This document shows positions 24,317 to 37,813 of a stretch of 64,000 nucleotides of DNA, piece by piece. A model generated the notes under the pieces. The model ran no database searches. It saw only the letters and a list, made by a program, of their open reading frames with translations, and had not been told where the DNA came from. The position numbers were made by a program, and so were the translations under genes. The DNA is from Larimichthys crocea (taxonomy: Eukaryota; Chordata; Actinopteri; Sciaenidae), in assembly GCF_000972845.2 (NCBI RefSeq), contig NC_040018.1, forward strand, positions 10,389,157-10,453,156, read 5' to 3'. Position 1 is the first letter of the stretch; every line of letters starts with the position of its first letter.

Positions 24317-25006
24317 CACGCACACACACCGCGGCAACTGCAGCATCTCCGTCCTTCCTCCTTATAACGCCCCCCCCGACTCGAACGTGTGAATCGTGGC
24401 TCCCTGTTTTTCCTCCTCTCCGCTCTTACGCTGTGCGCGGCGTTAAAAAACCTGACACTGAGCTGTCACTTACAGCTAAGACAGGCAAACAAACAGCGGA
24501 TTAGTCATTCTCCTGCTTGATGTCATGTATTTCATTTCATTCAGTGTTAAATGTCTGCTCTGTCACTATGGAGCTGTCAGCGCTGACAAAACTGTCTGTA
24601 GCCTGAACTGCTCCCCAGCCTGCCAGCGCTCTCATGTCTCTTCATTTGGCCCGAAGGCACAGTAACAATAGCTCCTGACATTAGCCAGGCATGGGTAGGG
24701 TGTTCTGTGTTATCCTGCAGGACCCCATAGGTTTCACACATTGACTCACACACACACACATAAGCCACTGGGAAACAGAATGTGGTGGAGATAGAGAGAG
24801 AGAGAGAGAGAGAGGGAGAGAGGGAGAAGGTGGGCGGTTGAGTAGGGGGGCATTCATGTGACAGGTTAGAGAGAAGCTTTGACAGTTTCTCCATTTAGCC
24901 TACAGCCAGCTCATGCTGGAAGCTGCTGAAATAAATACCAGCTACTCCTCTGGGATACCAGCCGACTACGGGACGCCGTCACAAAAACAGAGCGAGCCAG
25001 CGAAGA

Positions 25007-25044
<38 letters not shown>

Positions 25045-25049
25045 GCTTG

Positions 25050-25300
25050 TGGTGCCAATAACATGCTGATTAAGTGAGCTAATTGGCAAATTAAGATGAC
25101 CCGCTGTCATGTCGTGGTCAGAGTAAGTGGACGGCTGTCACAAAGGAACTCTTTGTGATTCATAAGACGTTTGAAAAAGTCTGTTTGAAGTTAGCGTATG
25201 AACACTTTACTGTAATTCCCAACTTTACTGCATTAACATTGCGGCTAATTGAAAGGTCAATTAGTGACAGTTTTATAATTTGAAGAGGGAAAGCTGAAGG
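25050..25300. promoter_or_regulatory. candidate conserved non-coding block
   Basis: After a GA tract, the DNA has TGCTGATTAAGTGAGCTAAT, GGCAAATTAAGATGACC and later GCGGCTAATTGAAAGGTCAA then TTAGTGACAG. Spaced TAAT cores and a nuclear-receptor-like AAAGGTCA half-site. Unverified. Confidence 0.22.
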
Positions 25301-26699
25301 CTGAAGCAGAAATGGACTCTGAGGATTAACGTCTCTCAACAAAACGTTGTGTTTGTTTTTTTGGGGAACGTTCAGAAGATTAATGGCGCGTCTGATGACA
25401 GTTCATTTGATCATTTTCATCGTTTGTGTTTTGTTTTAGTTTCCGTTTGGTGTCAGGGACTGAATGATTAAAGCGCAGAGCAAGCGTAAAGCACTCATTT
25501 ATGAATCCAACACATACTGCAGTTCTCAGAGGGCGATCCTGTAAAGTCTGTGGTCTCCGGGCACAATCACAGCAGCCCTGTTTATGTGAAAGACCACAGA
25601 TCTATGTAGAAAACCTCTCCGTTGAATGATAACTCACAGAGGTCAGAGCGTGTTACTAATGGGATGATCTCTCTCTGAGGCAGTACTTGAAAGACTGAGT
25701 GGAAAGCATCAAACACACCTCGTACGCGCCCGCTGAGGCTCCTGGTGACTTTAAATGCCAGCCGATAAACTCGCTCCTCAAAGTGACCACTGCTCTTTGA
25801 CACATCACTAAGATCTGTGACCTTCCTCCCTCTGCACTTCAAATACCCCCTGAGAAGCCAAAATGTTTATTTCCTGGTGAAATTAGTGCTTTACACGAAC
25901 AATACTTTTATGTGTATTGGTAGAGTTTGTTTGGATGTGTGTGTGCAGAGACACACAGAGAGAGAGAGAGAGAGGCAGAGGAAGGAAGGCTGGAGCCGAG
26001 ATTAAGGTCTGTACAACTAACTGGTAACACAACGGCACTCAATGGCTCAGCCTCCCATTTGAAGAGAGACGGAACCATCTGTGTGGCACAGGATCTGTTT
26101 CCAGGAGATAACGGCTTTTTTAAATTTCACAAATACTGTACACGGAGAGAGCGAGAGAGAGAGAGAAAGGGAGCGAACGCGAGAGACGTGCCTTCCTTCC
26201 CAATCTGTGTGCACGCTCCTCTGTTGCAGCACTTCCTCAGACGTCCAGAGAGAGGACTGCTTTGGATTGGAGGCCTTAATAACTTCAGTCTGTGTTCCTT
26301 TGTGCTTGTTTACTCCCTGCCTGTGATAAAGGCCTCGTCGTGGGGGCAGAAGGAAAGGGAGGGATTCATTATGTCAGGTAGCGGTGGCGATATGAACTTC
26401 CCATTTTCTCTGTTGGCCTGTCCATTTGGCTTGATTAAAACACAGCTCAGCGCTCCCGTAGATTAGTCCAGCTGTTTCCTGTGTCTGACTCTGATCTGAA
26501 CACACTTCCTACCGTGAAGTAGAGGGGTCGGGAGGGGAGAAGGTGCTGGCCGGGGAGAATGGGACAAGGAAGAGATGGGGGTCAACAGAAGGTCAGGGGT
26601 CGGTGGACAAGTGAGGAAGTAAAAGGTGAGGAAGGAGAACAGGAGGTGAAATAGACACAAGGACAAGGAAGGGTGGAGGAGGAAGTGTTTTTTCTCTCT

Positions 26700-26900
26700 C
26701 AGGAGTAGCTGTCAGCAATTCAGCTTTACGTACGGTACATGCAAATTAATCGATGTTGTGACATTTATTCGCAACCGCATTCACGACGGAGCTTTGCTGT
26801 GCACTGGAAATGTGCCTCCCCTTTTGAAATACGTAATTGAGGATTCAATTTGTCAGCGCTATATATGTGGGAGTAATTTTAGTTAAAATGAGGAGTCAAT
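26700..26900. promoter_or_regulatory. candidate conserved non-coding block
   Basis: Includes a POU/octamer-like ATGCAAATTAATCGAT, TACGTAATTGAGG and GTCAGCGCTATATATG. Non-repetitive and different in texture from its GA-rich surroundings. Function is inference. Confidence 0.22.
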
Positions 26901-28369
26901 CCAACAAGTAATTTTCACAAATGCTCAGCCATAACTATCACAGGTAAGGAGCGTTTCACCTGCTGTGCATGCTTGGAAATCCAAACAAAAGAAACCAGAT
27001 AATTCAAGTGGATGCAAAACAGCATCATGACTAACTAGGAAGAAATGGAGTGTGTGTGTGTCACTATATGTTATTCTTGGGAGTATGAGTGGATATGTGC
27101 ACATGTAGGGAAGCGAATGAGCAAAAGAGAGAAAAAGTGATATTTCACACACACATTTGGGGTTTTACTTGGCCTCCGCCCTCAGCTCTGCTCCCACGCT
27201 GTGGCGTCAGCAAGCCAGCCATCCAGCGAGATGTGTTTCTCATTCCATCAGATGTTGGGAAGCTGTTCGCTTCTCCGCTCTAGTCTCTGACATTCTCCAT
27301 CTCCCCCGAGAGGCTGGGCAGCCTTGTCACAGTAATGTCAAACACATGTGGAACAGACCAGGGTAGAGCAGACCAACACACACACACATACACACACATA
27401 CATAGGACGGAGGATGGAGCAGAAGGCGGCCAGAACCACACTGGTCTTTCCCACTGTGTATTAGGATAAACAGCGGTGAAACCATAGAGATGCAGCGCCG
27501 GGAAAGTCACTTCATCACCCATATTTACAGAAAATCACTAATTCACACGCTTTAACTGTACAGTGTACACCATGTTTCTGCAGAAGATTGACTTTAATTA
27601 GTCAGCCAGAACACAGAAATACCAAAGAACTACAGTGAAAGTCAAATAACCCTCGTAACTCTCCACAACATTTCCCAGTCTCCTCTTTAAAAACCATCCC
27701 AATTTAGCGGTCTGCCTTTTTTTTTTTTTTTTTTTGCTTCTGTCATGAGCACACACACTAGCAGGGCGTCATTGGTACGAACACTCGTATTACCAACAAT
27801 TATGGCTTCCTCAGTTTCTGCAGTTTCCATTCTTCTGGAGCGCGTTCTCTACGATACAAGCAAGAGGATCTACTCTTGTCTGTTATTTTGAAATTATCTA
27901 TTAGAGGCTAATGGTCTCACCCTGGAGGCAAAGCTAAGTGATTGCCTACAATGTGCCAAACTGAGGAAAACAGTCCACTATTTGTGAGTGACGCAAATAA
28001 ATAGACAACTTGGGAGCACAGAAACATAAAGAAACGCTTCAGAAGGCACAAATATGAGCTCTACACACGTCATTTGGTGTATGTTTCTATAAGAATAGAG
28101 CCTCTATTTACTATAGGACCGTGGCACAGTGAGGACGTCACACACCACATAAAAATAAATAGGCCACACACACACACACACTGTGTAACTTTGTGTTATA
28201 AACAACCTGATTACAAGTTAGGGCTCATTTCCTGTTTAGTTTTACCTAACCTACCTTACCTTAAACCTCTTTAGTTCAACAGTTCACGACTAACATGTGA
28301 CAAGGACTAATTTTCGCATGATATTAGATATGTTTGTTGACTTTCAGGGGGCCCATACATACACAGACG

Positions 28370-28372
<3 letters not shown>

Positions 28373-28415
<43 letters not shown>
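28373..28415. repeat. (AC)21 microsatellite
   Basis: Uninterrupted AC run in the long intron; a second shorter run lies at about 28612-28631. Confidence 0.94.
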
Positions 28416-28418
<3 letters not shown>

Positions 28419-29394
28419 GCCAGTCGCTGGCTTGTGTCGACCGCTTGGCTTCTCTTGTTTGTGATGGCCCAGGTGTCTGAGTTGTGCTGACCACCTGACC
28501 GGCTCGCTGTGCGCTCACAGCTCGCGCCCACCCTTTGCCATCTGCTCCACTCATTAATTAGGAGACAGCCAGTTTCACCTGCACTGCCTGCATTTAGATT
28601 ACAATAATTACCACACACACACACACACACAAAGCACGCTCAACAAGCCCACACACTCATACAGTAAACACGTAAACACAGAGCCCAGCTCCTGCAGCAT
28701 CAAGTCACAGTGTTGAGTCTTTTTACCTGCACCAGATGACACTGTTAGACTGAGACGATGAAAAACAGTAACAGCTTTCAGCATCTCTTTTTTTTTTTTT
28801 TACTGTAATATCTAACTCACTGATAAACTATCTGGTTAACTCTGGCACAAGGACGAGTACAGAAAATATTACGTCTTTGATACCCTGTTTGCAAAACATT
28901 AGTCAAGACGTGCCTGAAATAGCAGCAATGAATCACAGAACAATAAAAGAACAAGAGCAGAAGTCATCATGAAGCAAAGAGAAGTAAAGACGTCTTTCTT
29001 CTATCTGTCATTAAATAACGGGGGCTGTCAGAGCTGACCCTCTGCCGGCTTGTTTCTTCGCCTGATGCTGTATTTGTGGAAGAAAACAGGTACTCTGCTT
29101 TCTTCTAAAAGTCCTGCGGTGTGTTTCCTTCTGTGTATAAAACAGCAGACATCCCATCCGTGCACCTGTGGTGGATGGGAACTGAATAAACACTCGGCAG
29201 ACTGGGGTCATAATGAATGGCCTGCCTTTTAAGAGAGCTACTTAATGATGAAGTGGGGACATCTGCCTTAGCAGGAGGCTGGCCCAGCCCAGCTGAGAGA
29301 TGGGGCGGCCCGGCAGTGGAAGGAGAGTGGCTGAGACGCTCGCTTGGTGGTGATGGAGGTATAATGTGCGGTGAGGCAGGGTGTCTGCACTGCG

Positions 29395-29520
29395 GTTTCA
29401 CCTCTGCAACCTCCCATCCATTGTTCGAGACTATTATCAGCTGTTCAATTATTCAGATGATATTTACCAGGGCCAATTATACAGGGCCGTGTCCTGCAGA
29501 GAAAATGGCCTGAGTGTTTT
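29395..29520. promoter_or_regulatory. candidate conserved enhancer-like block with overlapping E-box/GATA
   Basis: Reads ACTATTATCAGCTGTTCAAT, then CAGATGATATTTACC and GGCCAATTATACAGGGCC. TTATCAGCTG is an E-box (CAGCTG) overlapping a GATA-type TTATC, and a second CAGATGATA follows. Such sites suit TAL1/GATA complexes in which CBFA2T3 acts. Both sites could be chance. Confidence 0.25.
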
Positions 29521-30589
29521 ACTGTTGCACTCACAGGCAGGAGAGTGCGCTGCTGAGGCTGTTCAAGTAGGGGGTAGAAACCTTTGGCTGGACTTGTTTC
29601 TTCTCAGGGAGTGTCCCCACAGTCACAAGGGGTTGCTATAAATTATCCACCATGATTTCAGCTTTTGTACTCACTTCTCACTTGTGTTTATTTCCTTCGG
29701 TTGCCATAGTATTCCTGTTAAACACTCCCTCTTACCTCCTTTTTTTTTTTTCTTAAAGAAAATGTCTCCACAAGTTGCTATCATTAGTAACGTAAACACC
29801 CCACACTCACCAGAAAAGATCAGTCTTTAGGACACTTATTTCTGGCGATGCGCTGCACTGCGATCAACAAAAAAAAAGGTGGAGGTGGCTGCTCTGAAGA
29901 CTTCAGTGCAAGGTAAATGTTTAAATTTATCTCTTCGCACCCATCACCTCCATCCAGTCCAGGTGGACACCAAGTTCATGGAGACCAAAGATTTTGCGTC
30001 ATCACTTTGTCTCAGCATCACTTCGATGTGCAGCACAGACTGATGGGGCAAACAAGACATGAAGTCTGTCTCCGCCTCAGCAACTATAAAGTAACAATAA
30101 AAAGCTAAAGAAAGAAAGCTAAAGACCTATTGGACCTTGATAATTTTTTTTTATTATTATTATTATTATAATTATTGTGTGATATGCTACAGTTTCCATG
30201 TCAATATCTCCATATCTATTATAAGCAAGAATTTAAAAATAAGAAATTTTCTATTTCACTTGTGTTGTTTCACTATATTTAATATCTTAAACCCTCCAAA
30301 GACAATTTAATATCTAAAAAGATTAAAATAAAGTGGATAGAATAACAGAAAAAAAATATATATCTAGAGAGGTAAAGGATATGGACACAGTATAGTCTGG
30401 TTTGTAGGGCTGCAAACATCATTATGTCCAGAATGTCAGAGTTTAAACATGACATATTTTAGCAGTCTGAGCCTTTAAATATGAAACACAAACACCCAGT
30501 GTGCGCTCCTGCAAGCCATTTAAGAAACAGCACACGCCAAATAACAAACGATTCGCTTCAATAAAGTCGAGTTTGCAGGTTGTACTTAC

Positions 30590-31801
30590 TTTGTGAAGGT
30601 CGAGGTCAAGCTGAGGTAATCGTAGCGGTGATAATCCACACCGGATAGTTTCTAAAACAGCTTTTATATCGTCTCAATCCTCATTATTTGGATAAAAAAA
30701 GAGGGTAAAGCCTTTTTGCTAAATAGTGGGGGAAACTATTCAGGTGTTATCTCCTCTTTTTTTTCTTGTTTTGTTTTTTTGTCTTGTTTTTTTAAATTAG
30801 TTTTATAAATGAAGAGAGGAAGGAGAGGCAGAAGCCAGAGTCTGACACAAAAGAAAATGTTTAACTTTCCTTTGGGGAGTTCAAAAAGGGGTCTTGACTT
30901 TCCAGGTTTTATAAATTATGAGGTATTTCTCTTCTCGGTTATATCGACAAAAAAAAAAGGGAAGAAATGAAATCAAAGCCAGGGCTCTTGGGTCCTCAGC
31001 ACACTGATGTCTTTGGTTTTGCAGTCTGTTTTTGTTTTTGTGTTTTTATATTAAAAAAAAAAAAAAAAAGGAAACAGCTTCTTCTTGTTAAAGATGATGT
31101 TTAAAAAAAAAAAATCACAACTTGTCCCGGTGATGTAAATCCGCTCTCTTTTTCATTTTAACCACCACAGATACAAGAAATAAAAGAAGAAATAAGACAG
31201 CTTCAGTCGCGGAGACGTCCTCTGTGCGCGCAGTCCTGTTCAAAACAAACCAAACTATTTCTGTTTGTCTACCACTGTCCACAAATCCTCTCGTGTGTAA
31301 AAAGAAAACAAGGCGAAATGATCAAGATGCGGATCCTCTTGTCTGCAGGGTGCGTCTATTATTCCTCCTGTGACAACTTTCAAACCCTCTGCTTTAGTTC
31401 ACAGTTGAGCCACAGTCCGAGCTGTCAGGAACAAGTCCCTTTATACATCCGCTGAGACAGAGTCGACTCCCCTTTTTTTTTTAATAAAAAATAAAAAATG
31501 TGTGTTTTCTTTCTTTCTTTACAGCCTGTGGACACTCCGCTGCTCTACTACCACGTTTCTCTGTACGGTCCTTCTCCTCCTCCGACGCGCGGATCCTCCG
31601 CCGACCTGCCTTCAGATGGTGTTAGAAAAGACTCACTTCTCCCGAAGAAAATCGCAGCCGAGCATATTTGAAGCTCTCTCTCTTCTCTTCGTCTATTGAT
31701 TTTTTTCTCTTTCTCAGACTTGTGTGTTTTGTCTTCACACTGATGAGTGGAGCAAAACGGGCCCACTGTAACGCAGTAACCGCGGCTCTCTCCTCCTCCT
31801 C

Positions 31802-31835
<34 letters not shown>

Positions 31836-31860
31836 GTGTCCTCGATGTAGCCTTCTGTCT
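30590..31860 (-). promoter_or_regulatory. cbfa2t3: candidate cbfa2t3 non-coding first exon and promoter
   Basis: On the minus strand a strong donor CACAAA|GTAAGT lies at 30590/30589. Upstream the DNA becomes richer in CpG (GCGCGC near 31216, GACGCGCGGATCC near 31590, ACCGCGG near 31781) between long CT tracts. In the phase needed for the exon at 16212 there is a stop (TGA) shortly before the donor, so this exon would be non-coding and translation would start at MPDSP. A second donor-like AGAA|GTGAGT occurs near 31636. The start site is not located. Confidence 0.33.
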
Positions 31861-31887
31861 GCGTTTAAACACCATCTGGAGCTCCTA

Positions 31888-31890
<3 letters not shown>

Positions 31891-31952
<62 letters not shown>
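31891..31952. repeat. (TC)31 tract
   Basis: 62 bp of uninterrupted TC just upstream of the candidate promoter; on the gene's sense strand it is GA. Such tracts near fish and fly promoters can bind GAGA-type factors or form triplex DNA. Confidence 0.95.
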
Positions 31953-31954
<2 letters not shown>

Positions 31955-32568
31955 GTACCATCAGAAGCAGGAGCTGGCAGCTATTGTACAGGAATCCTCT
32001 CTAAATTGAACAAGATCCAAATTTGAGAGTGAAAAAAAAAAAAAAAAAAAATCTCATAGAGGTGCACAAAATTATTAAGATTATTCCACTGGAGGCTAAA
32101 CAGACTCTATATCACAGAAAAATACGCACATGAAGGGATTATTGGGTACAAAAATGTCTATTTTTACATTTTTACGCAGTGATAGATGCATAAATCAGAC
32201 TATATTATGTGCATGCATGGCTGCCATAAATATTTTTATCCTGTGTAATTACTTCAGATAGGAGCACGCTCAAATAAAAAAAAAAAGCAGTCCCGCTGTC
32301 TGCCCGCGGGGGCCGCTGTTTCCTCATATCAGGACGACGGGGACAACGAGGGGAGGCAGAGCAGAGTCCATAAGACTGCAGCCTTTATTTACTTTATTTA
32401 GCACTTGGAAGAAAAAAAAAATACAAGATCAGCTTTACTGAGAGCTGAATGAATGCAATGTGGACAAACACACAGTAAATACTGCAGAGCTTGTAAAATG
32501 TGGCCTATAAAGGTTTCATTGTGTTGTCAGGTGTCATTCAGTAAACAGTCAGTTGGTTGGGCTGATGA

Positions 32569-32596
32569 TTTATTTATTTATTTATTTATTTATTTA
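32569..32596. repeat. (TTTA)7 repeat
   Basis: Tetranucleotide repeat at the start of the gene-poor right half. Confidence 0.9.
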
Positions 32597-32889
32597 CTCA
32601 GGGACAATGCACATTGATCAACACGTCTGTAAATGAACCAGTGTTCTGGAAGATAGCATTTGTTATGTATAGAAGGCCTAAAAAGTATGATGATGATTAT
32701 CATTAATTTCCTTTTTTTTAATCACTCTGCACATATGCATAGTATCTAACTTTATAGTACACTTAACCTACATAAATACGTACATTTTATTATTGCTGCA
32801 CATTTATATTTGACTCTTGCAATAGCTCATTCTTTCTAAGGTGACACACCTGTCCAAGGACAGCAGATTAGGCTACAAAGAATTTGTTG

Positions 32890-33127
32890 GTAAATCTGTC
32901 AATATATATATATTTTTTTGATTAATCAGTTAAACATGCTAGAAAATACTGAAATTTGTATCTGTCTATATGTATGACTGCCTGCTAAAGCATGCTTGCT
33001 TTGTAAACAATATAAATCCTGTTATAAAACCGAGAAAAGCATCAAAAATTTAAAAAGCGAAAAATTGTTGCAGGTTAATATTTTGTCAATTAGCTAATTT
33101 TAGTAATCGACTAATCATTTCAGCTCT
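32890..33127. mobile_element. possible decayed hAT-like remnant
   Basis: Contains TTGATTAATCAGTTAAACA at one side and GTCAATTAGCTAATTTTAGT then AATCGACTAATCATTTCAGC at the other. These ends resemble terminal regions of fish hAT elements, whose ends are rich in TAATCGA(C/T)TAATC. There is no clear target duplication and the middle is unrecognised. Confidence 0.35.
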
Positions 33128-33309
33128 CCTGCGGATGAAAAATAGACTTTTGGCACCTGTTTTTGGTGCACTACCACTAAACAAACAACCAAAATTAGTC
33201 AGACAGAAATACACAGAAGCAGGTACATCTGGTACCTCTATATGAGAATCCTCCACCTGTCCTGTGTTTGCCCCACCCACCTGCCCTCTCTCTATCTCCC
33301 TCTGGCGGG

Positions 33310-33314
33310 CACAC

Positions 33315-33352
<38 letters not shown>
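33310..33352. repeat. (AC)n microsatellite
   Basis: AC run with one G interruption near the start. Confidence 0.9.
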
Positions 33353-33354
<2 letters not shown>

Positions 33355-36300
33355 CCATAAACACACGTACACACACACATAGCCATAGAGGTGGACAGAA
33401 GACAAAGCTGACACCCTCCTGACCCCTCCTGTGTCTACAGAACAAACAGAAGCAGCTTGTAAAGTACACACAGACAGCTGCTCTGCCCTAACTCCAGTCT
33501 CACCAGCCTCGAACACAAATGCTGCATTCACGTTGAGCCAGGAGGACTTTTGAAAAACGCTCCAGTACTGATTAAATAATGTGAACAAGCATGCAGGGGG
33601 AAGCCCCGGTGCTCTTTGATTGGATCATAACTGTGTCCCTACCCCTGCTCATAAGAAGAAATGGCTTCAGGTAAACTGAGGTGTGCCAGTGTTTTTATTC
33701 CAACCACAGTTTGCAGATTTACTGCAAAGCTGCTGTAAACCCCGACAAACACAAACACACTTAGACATACCAATATCACACGCATAAACAGATGCACAGA
33801 CCATTACAAGCTGGGTCTGTCAGAGGCAGTGTGTGTTTGCACCATGGTGAAAATACAGTTGTCAAGGAGATGGAGTGTTTATGACACTCATATATATTTC
33901 AGGGCTGATACCTTCTGGTCGGTTGGCAGTTTTGGCCGGTCGAAATGCTCCTGTCCGACCAAACTGGAGCCAGGAACATGCATTGCAAGGAGAAATCCAA
34001 ATGCAGACTTGATGTATTTTTGAGTAACAGGCTATATTGTGTTAGAAATAACATTTACTATGAATTAAACAAAACAAACAAACACATGTTCTGTGTTAAT
34101 AATCGTATGGTTTAATAGATGATTAGAAAACCTAAAAATCAGAAAGTCAAGACCCTTTGTAGGGAGACTCATGGAGACTGCTAGTCTTGACTTACATTTA
34201 CTCATCTCCAGAGTCATTGACACAAAGTCAAAGAACCAGCACAAATCACTACATTGGCCCCCCAGCCTCAGAGGACCAGACTGCTAACTAGTCTCATTGA
34301 TGTATCAATATTCAACTTCAAACATGAAAGTTGCCTACTCCCCCAGTTTGGGCCAGTATTGGAAAAACATTGTAAGTTGCATGATAGGAACTATTTTTTC
34401 ACGTTGTTCTTTCCGGAGCTGCAGAGCTTTATACTGTGTTTGTTGTACAAAGGCCTGGTTTGCGTGCTGTACATTTACTTAATAGTCATGCACTGAACGT
34501 AACAATATAACAACCTGTGAAAAATGGTCAAACTGCAAGAATTAAATTGCTTGGAATCTTGTGTAACTTTTTTAGCATTGATTAGCTGCTACTGTAGCAG
34601 GTAGAGCACACTCAGTGTACTGTGGATAGAGTTATGGCCCTCTATACGCATGAAGCACTGTGTGTGTGTGTGTGTCTACTTAGTATGTTATTGTAGGTAG
34701 CTTATTTGTTTCCCGTGCAGAATACTAAAAAGAGAAGAGGTGTGTGTGTGCGTATGTGTGTGTGGCCTTGAGTGACAGGAAGGTTGGTGATGGGGGTTGC
34801 ATCCAAAGAAAGGATTCCTGTCAAGGTGACAGCTCTAAGATGGACAGGATGCTATTCTCCTCGGGAACGACGTCAGTCAACCTGTCAGCCTCCCTGTACG
34901 ACAGCCTCTCACTCCTCTTAATTTGGCCTTTTGTTGAGCGGTCACTGGGTTAGCTCTGACACTCCATGTGGCCTTCCTGATAAACTGCACAATGAAACAC
35001 ACACACACGGTGGGAACTCGCCTCGATGAACTCTCTGTGCCATAATACCGCGACTGGAAGTCCCTTTGATGGCATTAATGATGAAAACAGCTTTGTCTCC
35101 TCTTTCTTTCACTCCTCTGTCTCTCTGTCACCTCACAAACATCCACCTCCCTCTTCTCCTCATGGCCCGACTCTGGACTCTGTTATGTTGACAGCATCCC
35201 CTAGATGGATGAGCACTCACTGAGATACAAGAACCAGGTTTGCTCATTGTGTTGGTATGGAAATAACTATTTCTGTGTGCGTGTGTGTCAGAGTAAAAGC
35301 AAGAGAGAAAGAGAGAAGTTTGCAGCATTTCCTCCACTCTCACATTGTAAATCCTTTCCTATAGTGGCAGTCACAGGCTAGTGTGTTGAAATGAGATAAG
35401 GCCCTGAGCCGACTGAAAGGAACGCTAGACCCATTGTGTTCCTGCGCTCTTCTCTTATCCTCTCCTCTCTCATGCACCTTCAACAGACCACACTCTTGTG
35501 TTAGTTTAAAGTCACCAGTGCAGCTTCCAGACAGTCTTGAAGGGGGAAAGAGTACATCTCACTCTGTCAAAATAGACAAAACAACAACCGAGTTTTGTCA
35601 CGCTGATTGAAACGCTGATAGAAATGATTGGGTTTGCATTGAGACATTTCCCTCCAAATCACATGCATCCTCTATGAACATGGGTTTTGTAATTTAAACA
35701 CAGCTCCTCGGATAACGTGCTGAAGAGGATGTTGTGCTCCCCCACTTTGTGCGTTAACATCTTTAATGCGTGCTTGTCCTGGAGCCGCTCCTTAATGTTA
35801 TGAAAGAGGATGAGACAGAGAGTCTTTCTGTAACACGCCGCGGTGTAACGGATCATTGACCCACCCACTCAAGCACGTACGCTGGAATGCTGCTTTTACA
35901 AATTGCACCCATAGACCCCCTGACATTTTGTTTGCAATCAAGCAGCAAAGTGTCGGTTGTTTGAATCATTCAGACATGATGGGAATTCAAAATTCAATCC
36001 ATGTTCTTTGGAGAAAAAAAAATAATGTCCTTGACTTCTAGGGTTGTTTCTGCCATAGAACAACTCGAATAAGAGCACTACACAATGCATTACTGCAGCT
36101 ATTCCAGTATGCAGATTTTTTTAAATCCAATTTGTCTTTAATATTTCATATGCAAGTTTTTTTTTAACCTAAATTCCTTTATTGTACATCCAAACCACCA
36201 AAGACTAATCTGGAAACAGACACTGGTTGTTTATCTGCACGACAAGGATGACTCATATGTGGACTTTTAACTTCTGCTTGCATGCAGGTACGGTAACTGC

Positions 36301-37788
36301 ACGCATCTGCGTGTTTTCTTTGGCCAGACTGCCAGGCTGAGTAAGATCACAGGGTCACAGCTGACCAACTGAAGTGCAAACTGAGAAAAGAGGAAGTGAC
36401 ACCTGATTATATCAAGTGTTGACTCAAGAACAGAACAGGATATGCAGCGTGGAGGGGAACGGACAGTAAAAAGTCCTCAGTATGCAGGTGAATATGCCCC
36501 CGCACATTCACATGAAAAAGTCACCGCTATATATGACTGTCTTTCCCAAGAGACAATATGTGTGCGTGCGTGTGTGACTGTGTGAGTGTGTGTTTGTGTG
36601 TGCAGACAGTTGGTGGTGCTGGTAGTGGAGATAGTGAGCAGAGGGGGATGAGGCACTGTATCAAGTTGTGAACATCTGTTCCTCATAGAAACCACAAAGC
36701 TGGTGCTGAGGAAATAGAGAGGGTAACTTTTCTCTCCCCCCTCTCCCTCCCTCTCTCTCTCTCTCTATTTCTTTCTCTCACCTCTCATCACCACCTTGCC
36801 TCTCCTCCCACACACTTTATTTTTCCTTCCTTATTTACTTAGTTTTTCTTCCTCTTCTTGCATCATTGACATCCATCTTTTTTTTTTTTAAACCTCTGCC
36901 ACATTTATATGCTCGTATCTGTGCCGGGGGTGCGGTGATGTAATCATGAACCGGGTGAATCGGGTGACAACTGCGAGACTAACTTCCAGAGAATCATAAA
37001 ACAATACGATTGGTTTAAACTCTGAAATGCATCGGATTTTACTACATTGTGAGGTTCTAATGAGCTTGACCTTGGTGACAAAAAATATTTCAAGCATGTT
37101 TAAGGATGAAAAGAATACAGGCATGAAAATAAGTTTGATCTTAAAGTCCATACATGCCTACAGATCTAACAATTTCTATGATATATCACAAAGTGACATC
37201 AAAGTGATGCACTCCTATCTCCTTTTGTGAGAGACAACAGTAAAGAATAGCCTATTCATAGCTATAGAGGATTAGGATTGGCACAAAATTATGAAGTCTA
37301 TGATACAGCAGACATGAGCCAAGGCTTTGTTAGGGATTCACTGCACCTTCTCCCTCAAAGTCCCTTGATTTAGTCCTCGCTCCTTTTCTCCCTCTCTCCA
37401 TCTCTCTCATTGCCTTTCCTCCCTCTATCTGGGCCTGCTGTGAGGGTGTGCTAGTGCTGGGTGGCAGTTCCTTATTGTAGAGTGTCTATATGAGTGTGTG
37501 CGTGTGTGTGTGTTTGTGTGCACGCGCGTGCGTGCGTGTGTCTGTCTGTATGCTGTGTGCGGCTGATAAGACCCAGGGAGAAGAGCCAGCGTGCCGACAT
37601 ATTCTTGCCACCGCGGTTATCGCCCGTCGCAGCTGTGCCTGAGCTCTGCGACATCTGCTCCCTCACAGGAAGCCTATGCTGCAACTCACAACACCTCACA
37701 CACACATACACTCGTGCACACGCACCAACACACACATTACTACTGCTTCTCCATACAGTGTGAACATAACGCTGGACTATATGAACCC

Positions 37789-37813
37789 GCACCACCACCA
37801 CCACCACCACCAC
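37789..37813. repeat. (CAC)8 trinucleotide repeat
   Basis: Short CAC run. The His codons it would give belong to no supported gene. Confidence 0.88.

Larger units (their letters stand above)
16213..30589. other. probable long 5' intron of cbfa2t3
   Basis: No coding exon is supported here. The assignment as an intron assumes the donor at 30589 or the more distal candidate exon is spliced to 16212. Contents: a decayed transposase fragment (18.3-18.95 kb), a GAGAG pentamer array, several CA/GT arrays, a CTC repeat, and several AT-rich blocks that look like regulatory DNA. Confidence 0.5.

Noticed and set aside
30600..30660. Open frame TIRCGLSPLRLPQLDLDLHK before the donor at 30589
   Set aside because: It is in phase 0 at the donor and does not fit the phase-1 acceptor at 16212; no ATG links it to cbfa2t3.
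31548..31961. 137-codon minus-strand frame rich in Arg-Glu repeats
   Set aside because: It is a translation of the (GA)n tract and neighbouring purine-rich DNA; no domain and low complexity. Kept only as promoter sequence.
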